NCBI GenBank assembly: GCA_036897095.1
Contig: JAYMSP010001483.1
Coordinates: 1 to 31,633 of the forward strand
Source of the DNA: Plantago elongata
Taxonomy: Eukaryota; Streptophyta; Magnoliopsida; Lamiales; Plantaginaceae
DNA length: 31,633 nucleotides
Reading direction: 5' to 3'
Shown here piece by piece: positions 9,789 to 20,752 of this stretch (positions within the stretch are counted from its first letter, which is position 1; every line of letters starts with the position of its first letter). The notes under the pieces were generated by a model. That model was not told the DNA's origin, made no database searches, and worked only from the letters and a program-made list of their open reading frames with translations. The position numbers and the translations under genes were made by a program.

Positions 9789-12700
9789 TTACATGTAATA
9801 CTTTGACCTTCCCTCATTCCTAAGCGGCCACAAGTCGCCCCACATGGATCTCTTTGCTTGATGATGCAATGCCGGATTCAGTCTCTGTGTGACAACAACA
9901 CGGTCAAACGAACCCTCTGTACCCTCAACATTCGTGGACCGACACAAATCCATCTCAACTCGGTTTCCCCTTCGAAAGGGCATATAAATTATTCTTCCCC
10001 ACCCACTCCCCAAATCAGCACGAGGAGTTTCTTCTCCACTGTCATCGAGTTCTTCCTCTGTGTCATCATCACTCTCCGTTTCCAAGTCGGAATGGTATAT
10101 TTTAGCCTTCCTTTGACCAGATTTCTGTAAACTCGCATCATCATCTACATCTTTCAAATTATCACCATCTACATCTTCTAGATGATCACCATCTACATCT
10201 TCTAGATGATCAACATCTACTTTGCTTGAAAACTGGCTTTCTGTTGTAAAAAATCAATGTTCATAAAACTAGAGAAGCAACAGAAATATAGGATATATGC
10301 TGTGCATTGTTAGAAAGATATAATAAAGGCAAAAGGGGTGCTCACCCACTTCAATCTCCAGATCTTCTGGTATTCTGTTAGCTTTCTTCTCTAGCAGAGT
10401 TTCAAATTCCATGCCATTAAGCGGCCAAGGATCACTGCCCATACAGCAAGCCAAATTTACCAATCACATAACACAATCAATTCATGAATTCTATTTTATT
10501 CCATTATAGAGGATTACTTGGTGCTGAACTTTATAAGCAGGATTACTGAGATTGAAATCTAAAAATGACGTCTGTGATTACTTGGGGAAGACAATATCTA
10601 ATGCTTCATTGATACAAATGCTTTGAACAATTTTTAATAAGATACTACGAATGTGGATTCCATACAGAACAAAGAGATCCAAAGGAAAACAATACTCCGA
10701 ATTGCTACATAACATTGGTTTAAGAACCATAATACGGACCACAGAGTGTGGTTGTAATTAATAGTAACAGACAACTCAAGCATAACTTTACATAAGTACT
10801 CCAAAGGAGGAAATAATTGTTAAAGCTATTTCGAATTAATCTATAAGCAGGATATCAGGGCAAGGGAACTACGAACCATCATAAAAGAGAAGGCACAGCG
10901 TTTCATATCTCCAACAAAAGTGATTTGAAAATCATGTTATAAATTAAAAATTCCGTTTCAATATGTTAAGAGTGTTGTCTGTAGAGCAGAAACATCTGTC
11001 ATTTCTTTATATTAAAAGCATATGAAATTTGCTTCCAATTCATTAAAAGAATGTGGTCTAACCTTGGACGTGTTCCACGTCTTAATGCAACATAAGTGAA
11101 TTTTTCATCTTCATAGCCACGTAGAGGACCTCTGGAGCTCTGTAGTTCACAAAGAAGAAATCACGAGTTTTCAATTCAGCTATGAACAATTGACCCAAAT
11201 GATAAAGAGGAAGAGGAAATAAATTACTAAAAGATATACAGTAAGTTCTCACTTGGCGTATATCAAAACATCAGGGAGGGAGGGATAGATATATCAGGGC
11301 AGAGTGTAGTGCAGCCATTGCTTCAACATGTAGGTATAAAAAACAAAATGAAAGAGAAGACTAGTGGATTTAAATGACATTAGCCTATAGTAATTATACT
11401 TATTCCTTCGGGAGGTCAAATTCACAAAAGTTTCTGACTAGCAGAATTGGCTTTCTTTGTGCTTATATATAAGCATAGAATTTGCCGTCTCATTTTTTGC
11501 GTGATTACAGAAATCCCAGTTGTGGTCTATGAGATACTGGGGATGGGATCATTGATCTCACCCTCACTGTAGCAGTGTGGCCCACAGTATACAGTGAGGG
11601 GGTGGGATCATTGGATTGATTTTTCCTCCAGTGGGATTTGGCCATTTGGACACTATGTGCAGTCTTCAACTATCTCCACTCTAAAGAATTCAAATGTACA
11701 TGAAGTATGCAGTGGCCAAAGTCTAAATCCACCAACTGTTTGAATCCTACCAGCACAAGCAAACACTAAAACCTTCTTCAAAAGATGCAGTAATTGAAAC
11801 AATACTAACTGACCCCAAAAATAAAAGATAGGGCTAAGATATGGTCAATCTCTTAAAGTGTGTTTGGTTTGAGCGGTAGAGTAAATCATGGTCCCCATGC
11901 CCAATTACCATATTCTGTTGCAAAAATCAAGCACGAAATGAGAAAAGGTGATTCAAATTACTATGGTAATTGTAGCCCAGCCCGTCTGCACTACAATTAC
12001 CTCTTTTAAGAAATGCACTACTAGTGTAGTTTTCAGAAGAGGTAATTGGGCTCCTTGCAGATAGTCCGATGTCCTAAAAATCAATTACCCCCACCATAAC
12101 CAAATGTGGTATTTGAGCTTGAAATCCCATGTTTCATTTTGCAACCAAACAAGGGATTCCGTCCAATTATCCTCACAATTACCTTAATTGGCCTGTTTGG
12201 TGACCTGGTTTACCTTATCAAGTGATTACACCTTATTTAACTAAAATAAGGTGACTTGACTACAAGAAGTCTGTTTGGTGAATGTCGGAAATGTAAGTGG
12301 TAGCTTTTCAGACATGCCAGTCACTTTATCAGGTTTTTGGCCAAACAGACAATGTAGATATGTCAAGCCCATGTTTGCCAATCTCATGAATCGAACACTT
12401 GGAAAGAAATCAATAAGATAAACTGTATAACATAAAGGTAGTGGCACATTAGGGATGTTTTTTTAGCTCAAGCTGATATAGCAAGGCTAAGATGTTTAGC
12501 TCGATTTTGTTTCAAACATTCAAACCTCAGGCAAGGGATTTCTATCTTAAATCTTGTACACGCAAGAAGACCAAAATTGGCATTTAGTGTAAAGTGAATG
12601 GCGAGTCAACAAGAGATTAATATGGTTGTTTATTATACCTAACTAATACCATAACTTTACCCTGGGAAAAGAAGAGTAGTTGGACAGGCAAACTAGTTAA

Positions 12701-15700
12701 AGAGTTCTTTTCTGGTTACCTTGTACGCTCGTTGAGTAGATGTCCTCTCCAAGCGTTGAACAAAATGACAGTATTTTTTTGTATTTTGCAACGGGCAATG
12801 TCCATCATGGGGACACTGTACATTATCAATATCATCAAGTCTCAATGCATAGCACTCTTTGAGTAATCAAAATATCAAACAATATAAATTGCAAGAATAG
12901 ACTATAATAGTGCAAATTCATGGAAAGTGAAGTATCAGCTTACAGGTGCAACAACAAAAGCGCCAGTTTTAAGAGTCATGAGATCATTTTTGGATTTCTT
13001 TGCTGCATTCATCAATTTGCGTGTTTTCTGGAAAGCGGAGAAATTATAATCACTTGAGCTACATAAGACACCAAGATGCTTAAACAATATAGAAACCATC
13101 ACAAAATCAAAATGGTTGAATGTATATCCCTTACCCTCTTCTCCATCCATAATATGTGGGATCGCATTTGAGATATGAGATTTGATCCTTGGGGCGTTCC
13201 AGGCTCAACCAAAACCTGCAAATTACAGCACTATAGATGTAGTCCTTTTCAACATGTGAGTTATCTGGAAGCATCATGCACTTACGGTTCACATTGATAA
13301 TGCCTTGCCTATGATACTATGGTGCGACAAGGCTGCTTAACATACTTTTTCTATTCTATTCTATTCTTTTTTTTTTTTGGGGGGGGGGGGGGGGAAGAAT
13401 TTCCGATTCCAAGTTCGTATGTCTTGACATACTACTCCAACACGTCAGCTTTTCAATAGTATTGTATCACACTGGATCAATCAAGAAGTAGCTACTTGCA
13501 GCACTTTAAGCCTCCTTAAAACTTGTCATGTTCATTTCAGTTTTATACAACTAGCTTGGGTTTGGGGTTTAATTCCCTATAAACCCTATGTATAGGCATA
13601 CTTCCAATTCAACCTTGTACCGACAAGTCATTATTACTCAAAACATAGACAATCACGAACCAATTTTGTAATACCAAAAACTACCCGCTACTCACATAAC
13701 CCATTAAATGCTATACAAGATCAATTGAGGGGAGAGAAATACACTTAAACATACCAGAACATCCCCAGTAAGCTCCCATAGTTGGCGCACTACAGTAATT
13801 CTGTCTTGCAGTGATGGTATCTCTCCAAGCACGTACGACTTCACCCAAAATCACAAATAGTTAATATAATAACCTAAGAAAATGTGTACTGCAAAAATGA
13901 ATATGGATCCTCCATCAACTAATCAAACCATATTAAATTCCATTAGCAAATAATGGAAATATAACCAAGCAAGGAGAATCGCCTTACAGCAATGACCAGA
14001 TCATGTTTTCTATTTCCGCCAGACTTATTCACATGCTTTGACAATTCTAGGATACTATCATAGCTCTGAATGAGTGGCAATTTTTTCAAACCTGCATCAG
14101 GGTGTAAACTATGCTATAAGTTAAATAAGCAAGTGTCGCATGACAAGAGATAGAATGAGATATCAATGAGGACATGAAGCTTGAAGAACCAACAAATACA
14201 GGAGCACAGGAATCATAATCTGATTATTCACACTATCAAGATGATAAAATTCTAAGAAAAGGGCTTTTTGTATGTTACCAACTCCACTAAAAGCACTTTC
14301 CAGTCCCCACTGCAGAAGTTGAAGCAGCACAGGAATCATAATCAAAGCAGCTGTGAACAACTTACAAAGCTTCTAACATCCAGTGATATTTTTTTTATCA
14401 ATTTGGAAATTACTCCAATGGTCCAATTTACTTATTACCTAATATGTTGACACACTTGGAAACACCACCAGCTTCTACTTCACTACTAGTTTTTGCTTTT
14501 CATTCATATAATCCACCTCTAAATATTGAACTAGAAGTTGCCAAAACACCAGAGTTATTCAAAATGGTATTTTAATTAATACAACCGATACATAGCTCTA
14601 AATTAGTATAGCCACTTACTCCACTAGGCTGACAATCGTTAAAACTTCTACTGTTTTATGGTGTGGAGGTAAGCACAAAAGAGAAGGCAGTATTTTAAAT
14701 TTATCTGTTAGGCAAACCATTTGCAAGGTTAAATAAGCTTCTAAACTTCTATATAGCAAGAATATAAAATATGTTCCATAAAAGCCTATCATGTTTCCAT
14801 TTTAAGAATACTATTTGAAGCTACCCATTCCAGAAATGGAAAGTTTTGGCACAAACATTTACAACTTCGCCCCACTCATATTTTTTATTCGTTGCACTTG
14901 CAACTTTTATTCATTCCCTAATGACTTTATCTTATTGTTGATAGAAGTTGAATTATGAGAAGCTTGGAGCAAACAGCCGGAAGAGTTATTTGAGACCACA
15001 TGCGAGGCATGAGCAAACACCTATCATTGACCAAGAAGTTTTTGTCTGGGAAGTAAATCATCTCGAGGATCATGATTCTTTCAGAATACTAATCTCATGT
15101 TTATATATTTAAATAAAAAGATCCAATTATATAATCATCCACAAAATGGACTGTAACAAGCAAAATGAAGCTACATTGACAAAGAAATAACAGAAACTCA
15201 ATTCTGACAGCAATATACCAAAGAAAAACTTCAAAGCTTAATTAATGAAACTTTGGAGATTTCACAAATCGAAAGTTAACACTATGCAAAAACATACCTT
15301 TAATCAAGTTTTGTCCTGCCCGTTGCATTGCTTGTGATGGTTCGACCAAATTCATCTCTTTTACAGATCCAGGCCAAACTTCCGTCATCGCCCTATTACA
15401 TTTTAACAATTTCCCATAAAATTATACCAGTACGTTCGTCCGAAATTTATCAAATGTTACAACATCTTAATAACCATCAACTTACCAAAATGCTGATCCA
15501 GTTCCCGACCCAAAATCCAGTACTCTGGACGGCTTGAGATCTGGAACTCGTCGCCTTACCTGTGAAAAAACATTTCAACCACCAATTATTATGGCTTTCC
15601 CCATCGAAGCATCAAGGCCCCCGCAACATAATTTACAACATGAATCCTAACACTCCATTCAGCTACCACACCATACATGCTAAAACATCAGAAATAAAGC

Positions 15701-16313
15701 AAACTATCTCACCAATATCATCCACCAAAGCATCACATTACACCCTCCAGCTCATAATGTCTCGTTTACAAACGCCGTAATGCACACAAATGCACTCTTA
15801 ACACTCAATCTCACTCAATAAACCAGTAGTATACCTCACTGAGTACACGATAAAGCGCGGAGTAAACTGCCGGCATACGAGCAGCAACATAAGCAGCAGT
15901 CTGCTCCTCCTCGTACTTAAACCCAACGTCTCCGTACGAAGACTTGACTTTCCACCTCTGAGACGTCTCCATTGGCTTAGACGGATCCTCCACTAGCTCC
16001 CTCGAGGTGGTACTCGGAAGAAGTAAGTTCATTTCCTTAAGCCCATGGAATGATTGAGTCAAGTTGAGCACATGCCTTTTCATATGCATAATGTCTTTCT
16101 CTACAGAAACACACAATTAAGCACAGAAATGTGAGATTCGATGCCAATTGGATTGGTACTGAATTGATTTTGCGAGTATGTACCTTTGATGTACCTCTTG
16201 ATGTTGCGGCGGAGTCGGGGCGGGATGACACGGCACCGTTCGGATTGTTTGGCGGCGAGTTTAAGGGTTTCGGCCGTGAATTTGGGTATGGTTTCGGAGA
16301 ATCTGGAAGCCAT
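9789..16313 (-). CDS. Rsm22/METTL17-family mitochondrial ribosome assembly protein, 12 exons, 543 aa
   Basis: Exons: 16184-16313, 15835-16100, 15486-15559, 15298-15392, 13988-14091, 13755-13838, 13135-13215, 12944-13027, 12720-12815, 11063-11139, 10346-10434, 9789-10240. They sum to 1632 nt, stay in frame across every junction, and all introns are GT-AG. ATG 16313 opens a basic, amphipathic N-terminus that could target mitochondria. The SAM-type motif VLDFGSGTG is at residues 145-153, followed by VEPSQAMQRAG, SYVLGEIPSLQDR and VLVEPGTPQGSN, all hallmarks of the family. The segment CPHDGHCPL...YCHF supplies C307, C313 and C322. C493 (DLC) before the C-terminal SMWGDLWP motif is the likely fourth ligand. 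Family members bind a 4Fe-4S cluster and help assemble the small mitoribosomal subunit; methyl transfer is unproven. An acidic, repeat-bearing stretch (about 395-465) separates Cys3 from Cys4. Introns 4 (1.2 kb) and 9 (1.6 kb) are the longest, and intron 9 contains MITEs. The exon model is mine; family identity is strong. Confidence 0.93.
10161..10208. repeat. 24-bp in-frame tandem repeat in the last exon
   Basis: Two identical 24-bp units (10161-10184, 10185-10208) lie between degenerate copies. On the minus strand they encode DHLEDVDG twice, inside the acidic linker of the Rsm22-like protein. The unit length is a multiple of three, so copy-number changes keep the frame. Confidence 0.9.
11554..11609. 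repeat. Hairpin CACCCTCACTGTA...TACAGTGAGGG in intron 9
   Basis: GATCTCACCCTCACTGTA (11554-11571) pairs with TACAGTGAGGGGGTGGGATC (11590-11609) across an 18-nt loop. GGGATCATTG also occurs as a direct repeat on either side. It may be a small MITE remnant; no target duplication was seen. Confidence 0.55.
11859..12152. mobile_element. MITE-like element with TGTTTGGTT ends in intron 9
   Basis: The left end TGTTTGGTTTGAGC and the right end TTGCAACCAAACA are inverted. Inside, AATTACCTCTTTT and AGAAGAGGTAATT form a central hairpin. TGTTTGG-type ends are common in PIF/Harbinger (Tourist) and hAT MITEs. I could not fix the target duplication, so the class is open. Confidence 0.5.
12190..12351. mobile_element. 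Short MITE with GCCTGTTTGG / CCAAACAGAC ends in intron 9
   Basis: GCCTGTTTGG at 12191-12200 is inverted relative to CCAAACAGAC at 12341-12350. The repeat continues inward (CTGGTTTACCTTATCAAGTGA against AAACCTGATAAAGTGACTGG). An extra GTCTGTTTGG at about 12269 suggests a nested or rearranged copy. The element lies wholly inside the intron between exons 9 and 10 of the Rsm22-like gene. Confidence 0.6.
13345..13394. repeat. CTATT microsatellite with T12-G16 homopolymers
   Basis: A CTATT/TTCTA run is followed by 12 T (13367-13378) and 16 G (13379-13394), in intron 6 of the Rsm22-like gene. The true length of the G run may be a sequencing uncertainty. Confidence 0.9.
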
Positions 16314-16536
16314 TGTTAATTCTCACACACTGATGGTGAAGCGAGCAATTTTTCAGGGTTTTGGGATTTAGGCTAGATATTTGATGACATTGGTTGCAGT
16401 CGATGTCAGAGTTTGAATCGGAAGCTGTGGACTGTGGTAGTGTGACGCGAAGAGAAGCAGTAGACAATAGCGGCGATGAGATTTGTCAGTGTGAATCTGT
16501 GAATTGGGTTGGCTTGGGTTTTCCTTGGCATTACAC

Positions 16537-16583
16537 GGCCCAATCCGAAATTATTTAAAATGGGTTTGAATTGGATTGGCCCA
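16537..16583 (-). promoter_or_regulatory. Two site II (TGGGCC) motifs upstream of the Rsm22-like gene
   Basis: GGCCCA at 16537-16542 and 16578-16583 reads TGGGCC on the minus strand, 224-270 bp upstream of the ATG. Site II elements, bound by TCP factors, are enriched in plant promoters of nuclear genes for mitochondrial and ribosomal proteins, which fits the product. The link to this gene is inference from position. Confidence 0.55.
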
Positions 16584-17468
16584 GTCCAGAATTTCAATTT
16601 GTACAATGGACCGGATAAAATCCACCCATTGACGGACTTATTTAGGCTTCGAGTTGTTTATTACCGGTAAATTGTAGTCTTAGTTCCAGATTTTACAGTT
16701 GCTAGTTACTACACGATTTTGGCTCCAAATTAGTTAAAACCGTTGTTTGGATACTGTCAATCTCATATTTAAGGGAGAGTCAGAGGTCAATATTCACTTG
16801 AAAAAAATAATTCAAAAATCGATTATTGTACTATGTGCACTCTATGATACAACAAAAAAAAAGTTATATTGTCACACTAAATATATAATATTAGGTGTGA
16901 AAATTGTATCATGTGCACTTTATGATACGCTTTGTTATTATATGATACAGTAAATTGGACGTTGTTTGAAAAGAAAAGCAAATAGGCTCTTTTTGCAGCT
17001 TTACCATCAAATTTGATCCTGATGCGAACGTTTCCATAAAATGTAGGTCGTGTATAAAACATAATTTAGCTATACAACAACAAAAGCACCAGAATATTAT
17101 GCATTGGCTACTAAACAAAACAATTTGAAAATTTTTGATTGTGTGTTTTAAGTCGTAACAAGTGCTGAACAGCCTTCGATTGTAAATGCCCTAGTTAAAA
17201 AGTATCATGATGTTAAGAGGGTACGTAAAAATAACAAAATAAGCAAATCCGCATCTAAATTTAGGGAATCATTAGACTATAATGGTATCTTCGGGAGTGT
17301 TATGTTGCATTCCAGAAAATATTATAGTTAAATAATCCAAATGAGGCTAAACTTTCTTGGAGTTCTTTACTTCATAAACATAATAATACCAACTTTGCGT
17401 TATATTTCATAAAAGATAGACTAAGTAATTAAAAAGTCACTACATATAAGTTAGATCGTTCGTTGTGG
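16584..17468. other. Intergenic stretch with a GTGCACTxTATGATAC direct repeat
   Basis: TTGTACTATGTGCACTCTATGATAC (16826-16850) recurs as a near-copy at 16904-16928, 78 bp further on, and a shorter TATATGATAC follows at about 16939. No gene or classifiable transposon was recognised. Confidence 0.5.
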
Positions 17469-17764
17469 TTAAGGCCCTAGAGCTGGTTGTGGGGTGCGGA
17501 GGTGTTGCGATTGCACGTCAATGACCGGATATCGCACTGTGGCGACCGATTAAATTCGGTCGCCAATTTTTTTAATTTTCCTTTTATTTTTAATAATTTC
17601 AAATAAAATAATAATTGAATATTGATACAAATAACGGCTATATTTTTTCTAAAATGGTGTTTTTCTTATTGAATTGGTAAGGAAACAGTACAACTTAATA
17701 CAACTTGTGGAAATTAAAATCTACAACGGACAAACACAAACATAAGACACCATTTAATTGTACT

Positions 17765-18986
17765 GCTTCAAGAGTCATCCCCGAACTCTCGGTCCAACAC
17801 CTTGTACACCTTCCTTTAGCTCGGGATCATCTGAGTTGGGTCGATACTGGACAATTGGAGATCATCTGCAGCCTTTGAGTGTGAGCCAAGTTTGCATTGG
17901 TCTAGTTAGTTGCCGCTTCTAACTATAGACGTTTCTCCTCTTTTCTTTCGAAGAACGCCAACCTCCTCTCCTCAATCTCAATCCTCTGTGCCTTCAGTTG
18001 CCGTTGTTGAGCAAAATCTTTCTTGAAGTCAGCTAAATCACGGCCGGAGGAGTTTGATGAAAGACCACTTTTCCTGAAGGCCTTCGCCTTATCCCGGCCC
18101 ATGGGATGCTCCACGAAGTCATCACTACATTCACTTATGCGCATTTTCTTCCCTGAGCTTTCGTCCGTTTCTTTGCCTTCCACATCATGGAGTTCAAATC
18201 CAGGAACATCATCTCCGGATGGACCGTTGTAGTTCATCTTCGTTTGCCACTATTGATAATCTTTCATGGCATGCCAACAGTGGAACTACTTGAAATCTTC
18301 ATCGGCTGGATGATTCATCTGGTAATGCGTTTTGCGTACTCAATGACATCGTCATCGTTAGTACCACTCCTAACTCATTGGACTCGTATAGCCTCGTTGT
18401 AAGCACTCACCCATTGATTAACACAAGGCTTGATGCAATTCCAACGCCCACGAAGAGAGCTTTCACTTCGTGGTTTGAGCTCAGAAGTCGAGTCTTTCCT
18501 TGCTGCATTCCACATATTTAGTACATGCTTAGTGAAGATCATAATGTACCTCATGTTCGTACCTACACATGGATCCTCACTAACCGTCAAGAACATGCTG
18601 ATTAGAGCGAGGTACTCTGCAACCGAGAACTTCTTTGGACCAGTCTCCTGAGATGCGCCTTCCACTTCTTCCTCGGAAACATTCTTTCCTTTTGCCCTCG
18701 ATGACCCCACCTTTGCTTTCCCTTTGCCTTTCGATGCGGCCATCTTCCCCTTTCCTCGAACTGGCAGCTGCACCGGTGGAGGTTGTGTCTCCGGGACGGT
18801 TTGATGCGATCCCTCATAACCGTCCGGACGAAATACATCTTGGGAGTTGAAAGGATTGTATGGTTCATTTGGGTTGTTGTTTGGATTAGTGGATGATTCC
18901 GAATTGTGGTAGCCCATATTGCTGAACATTTGCTTGATTTTAGCCGGATATTTGTCCGCCAACCAAGCAGCGATATTTGGATTCAT
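17765..18986 (-). pseudogene. Harbinger ORF1: Myb/SANT-like DNA-binding protein with NAM-associated C-terminus, broken
   Basis: The ATG at 18986 begins MNPNIAAWLADKYP. An Asn/Pro/Gln-rich linker and a basic GKGKAKVG segment follow, then the Myb/SANT-like domain (KKFSVAEYLALISMFLTVSEDPCVGTN, then RGRWNCIKPCVNQW). The first frame stops after AIRVQ (18375). Homology continues in shifted frames (SGTNDDDVIEYAKR; HCWHAMKDY) with more stops, then through 18237-17923 with the family motif HPMGRDKAKA and a charged coiled region. It seems to end near 17765. I count one frameshift and about three in-frame stops. Such proteins help recruit Harbinger transposase; plant genome annotations often call them 'glutathione S-transferase T3-like' or 'NAM-associated'. 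The TATA box lies about 100 bp upstream. Confidence 0.8.
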
Positions 18987-19080
18987 TTTGATTTTGTGTA
19001 GTGATTAAAAGAGTGTTTTGAGTTTAATAGAGAGAAAGAAAGAGTGTTTGGAGGTGTGAAGAATGAAGTGAAAATGGTCC

Positions 19081-19092
19081 TCTATTTATAGA
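19081..19092 (-). promoter_or_regulatory. TATA box of the element B Myb-like ORF
   Basis: TCTATTTATAGA gives CTATAAATAG on the minus strand, about 100 bp upstream of the ATG at 18986. It is equivalent to 3250-3262 in element A. Confidence 0.6.
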
Positions 19093-19411
19093 TCCCGAAA
19101 AAATATGACCGTTTATAACCGTTGGAGTATTTTATTTTTATTAATAAACATATAAAATTTTATTTTTTTTTTAGAAAAAGTGTCTAGTCCAATCAGGACC
19201 GGACACGTATCACAGCCAAACGGCTAGAACACTAGTCATTTTGGGGCTGGCCCACTGTGGGGCCAGCTCTAAAACGGTTACTCGATCGGTTGTAGCACAA
19301 TCGATCGAGTTGCGGAGCAGCTACGGCCGCTCCGTTACTATTTATAGTGAGCAGTTAGATTGCAACAGCCGTCGTAACCGATCCCCCGATTGTTCACAGT
19401 GAACGGTCTTA

Positions 19412-20308
19412 GAAGCATGTCACACAATCGAAGGTTAAAAGAGAGGCAAAATGATATGGATTGAGATTTGTGGCAAGGAGAATGGGCTGTTGAGCACTAA
19501 CTGAACCCATTAAGCTGATGTCCACAATGGGTAACAGGTCGACAAAGGCGTCCAATCTAACAACTCTAAAGTTAATGCAATTAATCGTAATGGGCACTTA
19601 TTTGTACATAATGAAAGCATAATGGGCGTTCCCACCTCACCTTATCATTGTGGGCAGAAGCAGTTACGTTGCACTATATCCATTTCGAACGATAAGTCCT
19701 TGTCATGGCCTTATTATTGGCCCGACTATAGATACATAGGGGACATATGGACACCACTTCCTCCGGCCATATGCCGTAAATACATAACAACACCGAACAA
19801 TTTGTAACAACGAAATTTCCACCACTCATGTTTCCCTACAAATGGTGATATAGAAGTAAAAAAAAATAACACTCCTACAAGCTTTAAAGAGACGTTTACA
19901 CTAAATGTTGGAAATTTTACATAAATAGAAAGGACTATACATGATATTAAAGTGCAAGAGGATTGAATCGTGTGTCCATACATATCGACTAAGGACAAAT
20001 GGAAGACGTAAAGAAGAAACAAACGATTTGGATTATGGATTCATACACGATCGTGTGAACTGAATAAAATAGGAGAATTAAATTCCTAGCCATTGATCTT
20101 CACAATTCAGAGGCAAACCCACCAACTAGGTTATAAGCCGGTAGTACATCGAAGAAATTACCAAAAGATTACGTTATTAAATAGTGTAAGTTACATATTA
20201 TGATCAAAATTGTTGCTCATAGTTTAGAATAAGAGAGAACATGCCCTAAACCAAGAAGAAATAACTTATTTCCTTGCTGCAAGTATGTGTATTTATAATA
20301 GGATATTC
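19412..20308. other. Intergenic stretch, nothing recognised
   Basis: Moderately AT-rich. The frames at 19409-19597, 19622-19807 and 19726-20022 show no family similarity, no promoter and no splice context. I consider them chance frames. Confidence 0.5.
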
Positions 20309-20310
20309 TA

Positions 20311-20750
20311 CGGTCAGACAGGCCTTCATCCTATCTGACAACAAATAAAAAATTAAAAAATTAACATATTTATTCCTTTAAATTTCAAAATACTAAAATA
20401 AAAAAAATAAGTAATTCTAGAAAAATATTGTTTTATTTTAAAAATATTTTAGAAGGCAATTTAATTTTATTAATATTTGTATTTTTCTAATTTAAATATT
20501 CATAAGGCGGGTAGGGTGATGGGACATCGCCAAGGCGGTAAGCCCTATCACGATATGAATATTTAAATTAGAAAAATATAAATATTGATAAAAAAATTTA
20601 AATTTACCTTTTAAAATATTTTTAAAAGTAAAATAATATTTTATAGATTTACTTATTTTTTATTTTAACATTTTAAATTTTAACAGAATAAATATGTTAA
20701 TTTTTTAAATGTTTACCTGTTATCTAATAGGGTGAAGGTATATCTCACAG
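20311..20750. mobile_element. Foldback MITE with arms of about 195 bp
   Basis: The left arm (20311-20503) and right arm (20555-20750) are inverted along nearly their whole length. For example, TTTCTAATTTAAATATTCAT at the inner end of the left arm pairs with ATGAATATTTAAATTAGAAA, and TTAACATATTTATT pairs with AATAAATATGTTAA further out. The loop is about 50 bp and GC-richer. The ends are CGGTCAGACAGGCCTTC and CTGTGAGATATACCTTC (reverse complement), flanked by TA on both sides (20309-20310, 20751-20752). A TA target would suit a Tc1/mariner-type MITE, but the ends are not the Stowaway CTCC type, so the class is open. A transcript would fold into a long hairpin. Confidence 0.8.
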
Positions 20751-20752
20751 TA

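Larger units (their letters stand above)
17472..19408. mobile_element. PIF/Harbinger element B carrying only a Myb-like ORF
   Basis: The element is flanked by TTA at 17469-17471 and at 19409-19411. The right end ...GAACGGTC matches the right end of element A, and the roughly 400 bp inside it (about 18990-19408) align with 3170-3498: TATTTATAGA, CGAAAAAATATGACCG, AGGACCGGACAC, and the CGATCGAGTTGCGGAGCAGCT block. The left end shares the ACGGCTATATTTT motif with element A, but its terminal repeat is poor. A hairpin GGCGACCGA...TCGGTCGCC lies near 17541-17570. The only coding content is the Myb-like ORF on the minus strand; there is no trace of transposase. It would depend on transposase supplied elsewhere. 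Confidence 0.75.

Noticed and set aside
14202-14342. AGCACAGGAATCATAATC repeated about 123 bp apart, considered as a duplicated exon
   Set aside because: Both copies lie in intron 4 of the Rsm22-like gene, and the family protein shows no missing segment there; a simple intronic duplication.
18023-18850. Plus-strand frames of 69 to 73 codons
   Set aside because: They are antisense to the Myb-like ORF of element B.
19622-20022. Frames of 61 and 98 codons downstream of element B
   Set aside because: They overlap on opposite strands, show no recognised motif, and have no promoter or splice context.
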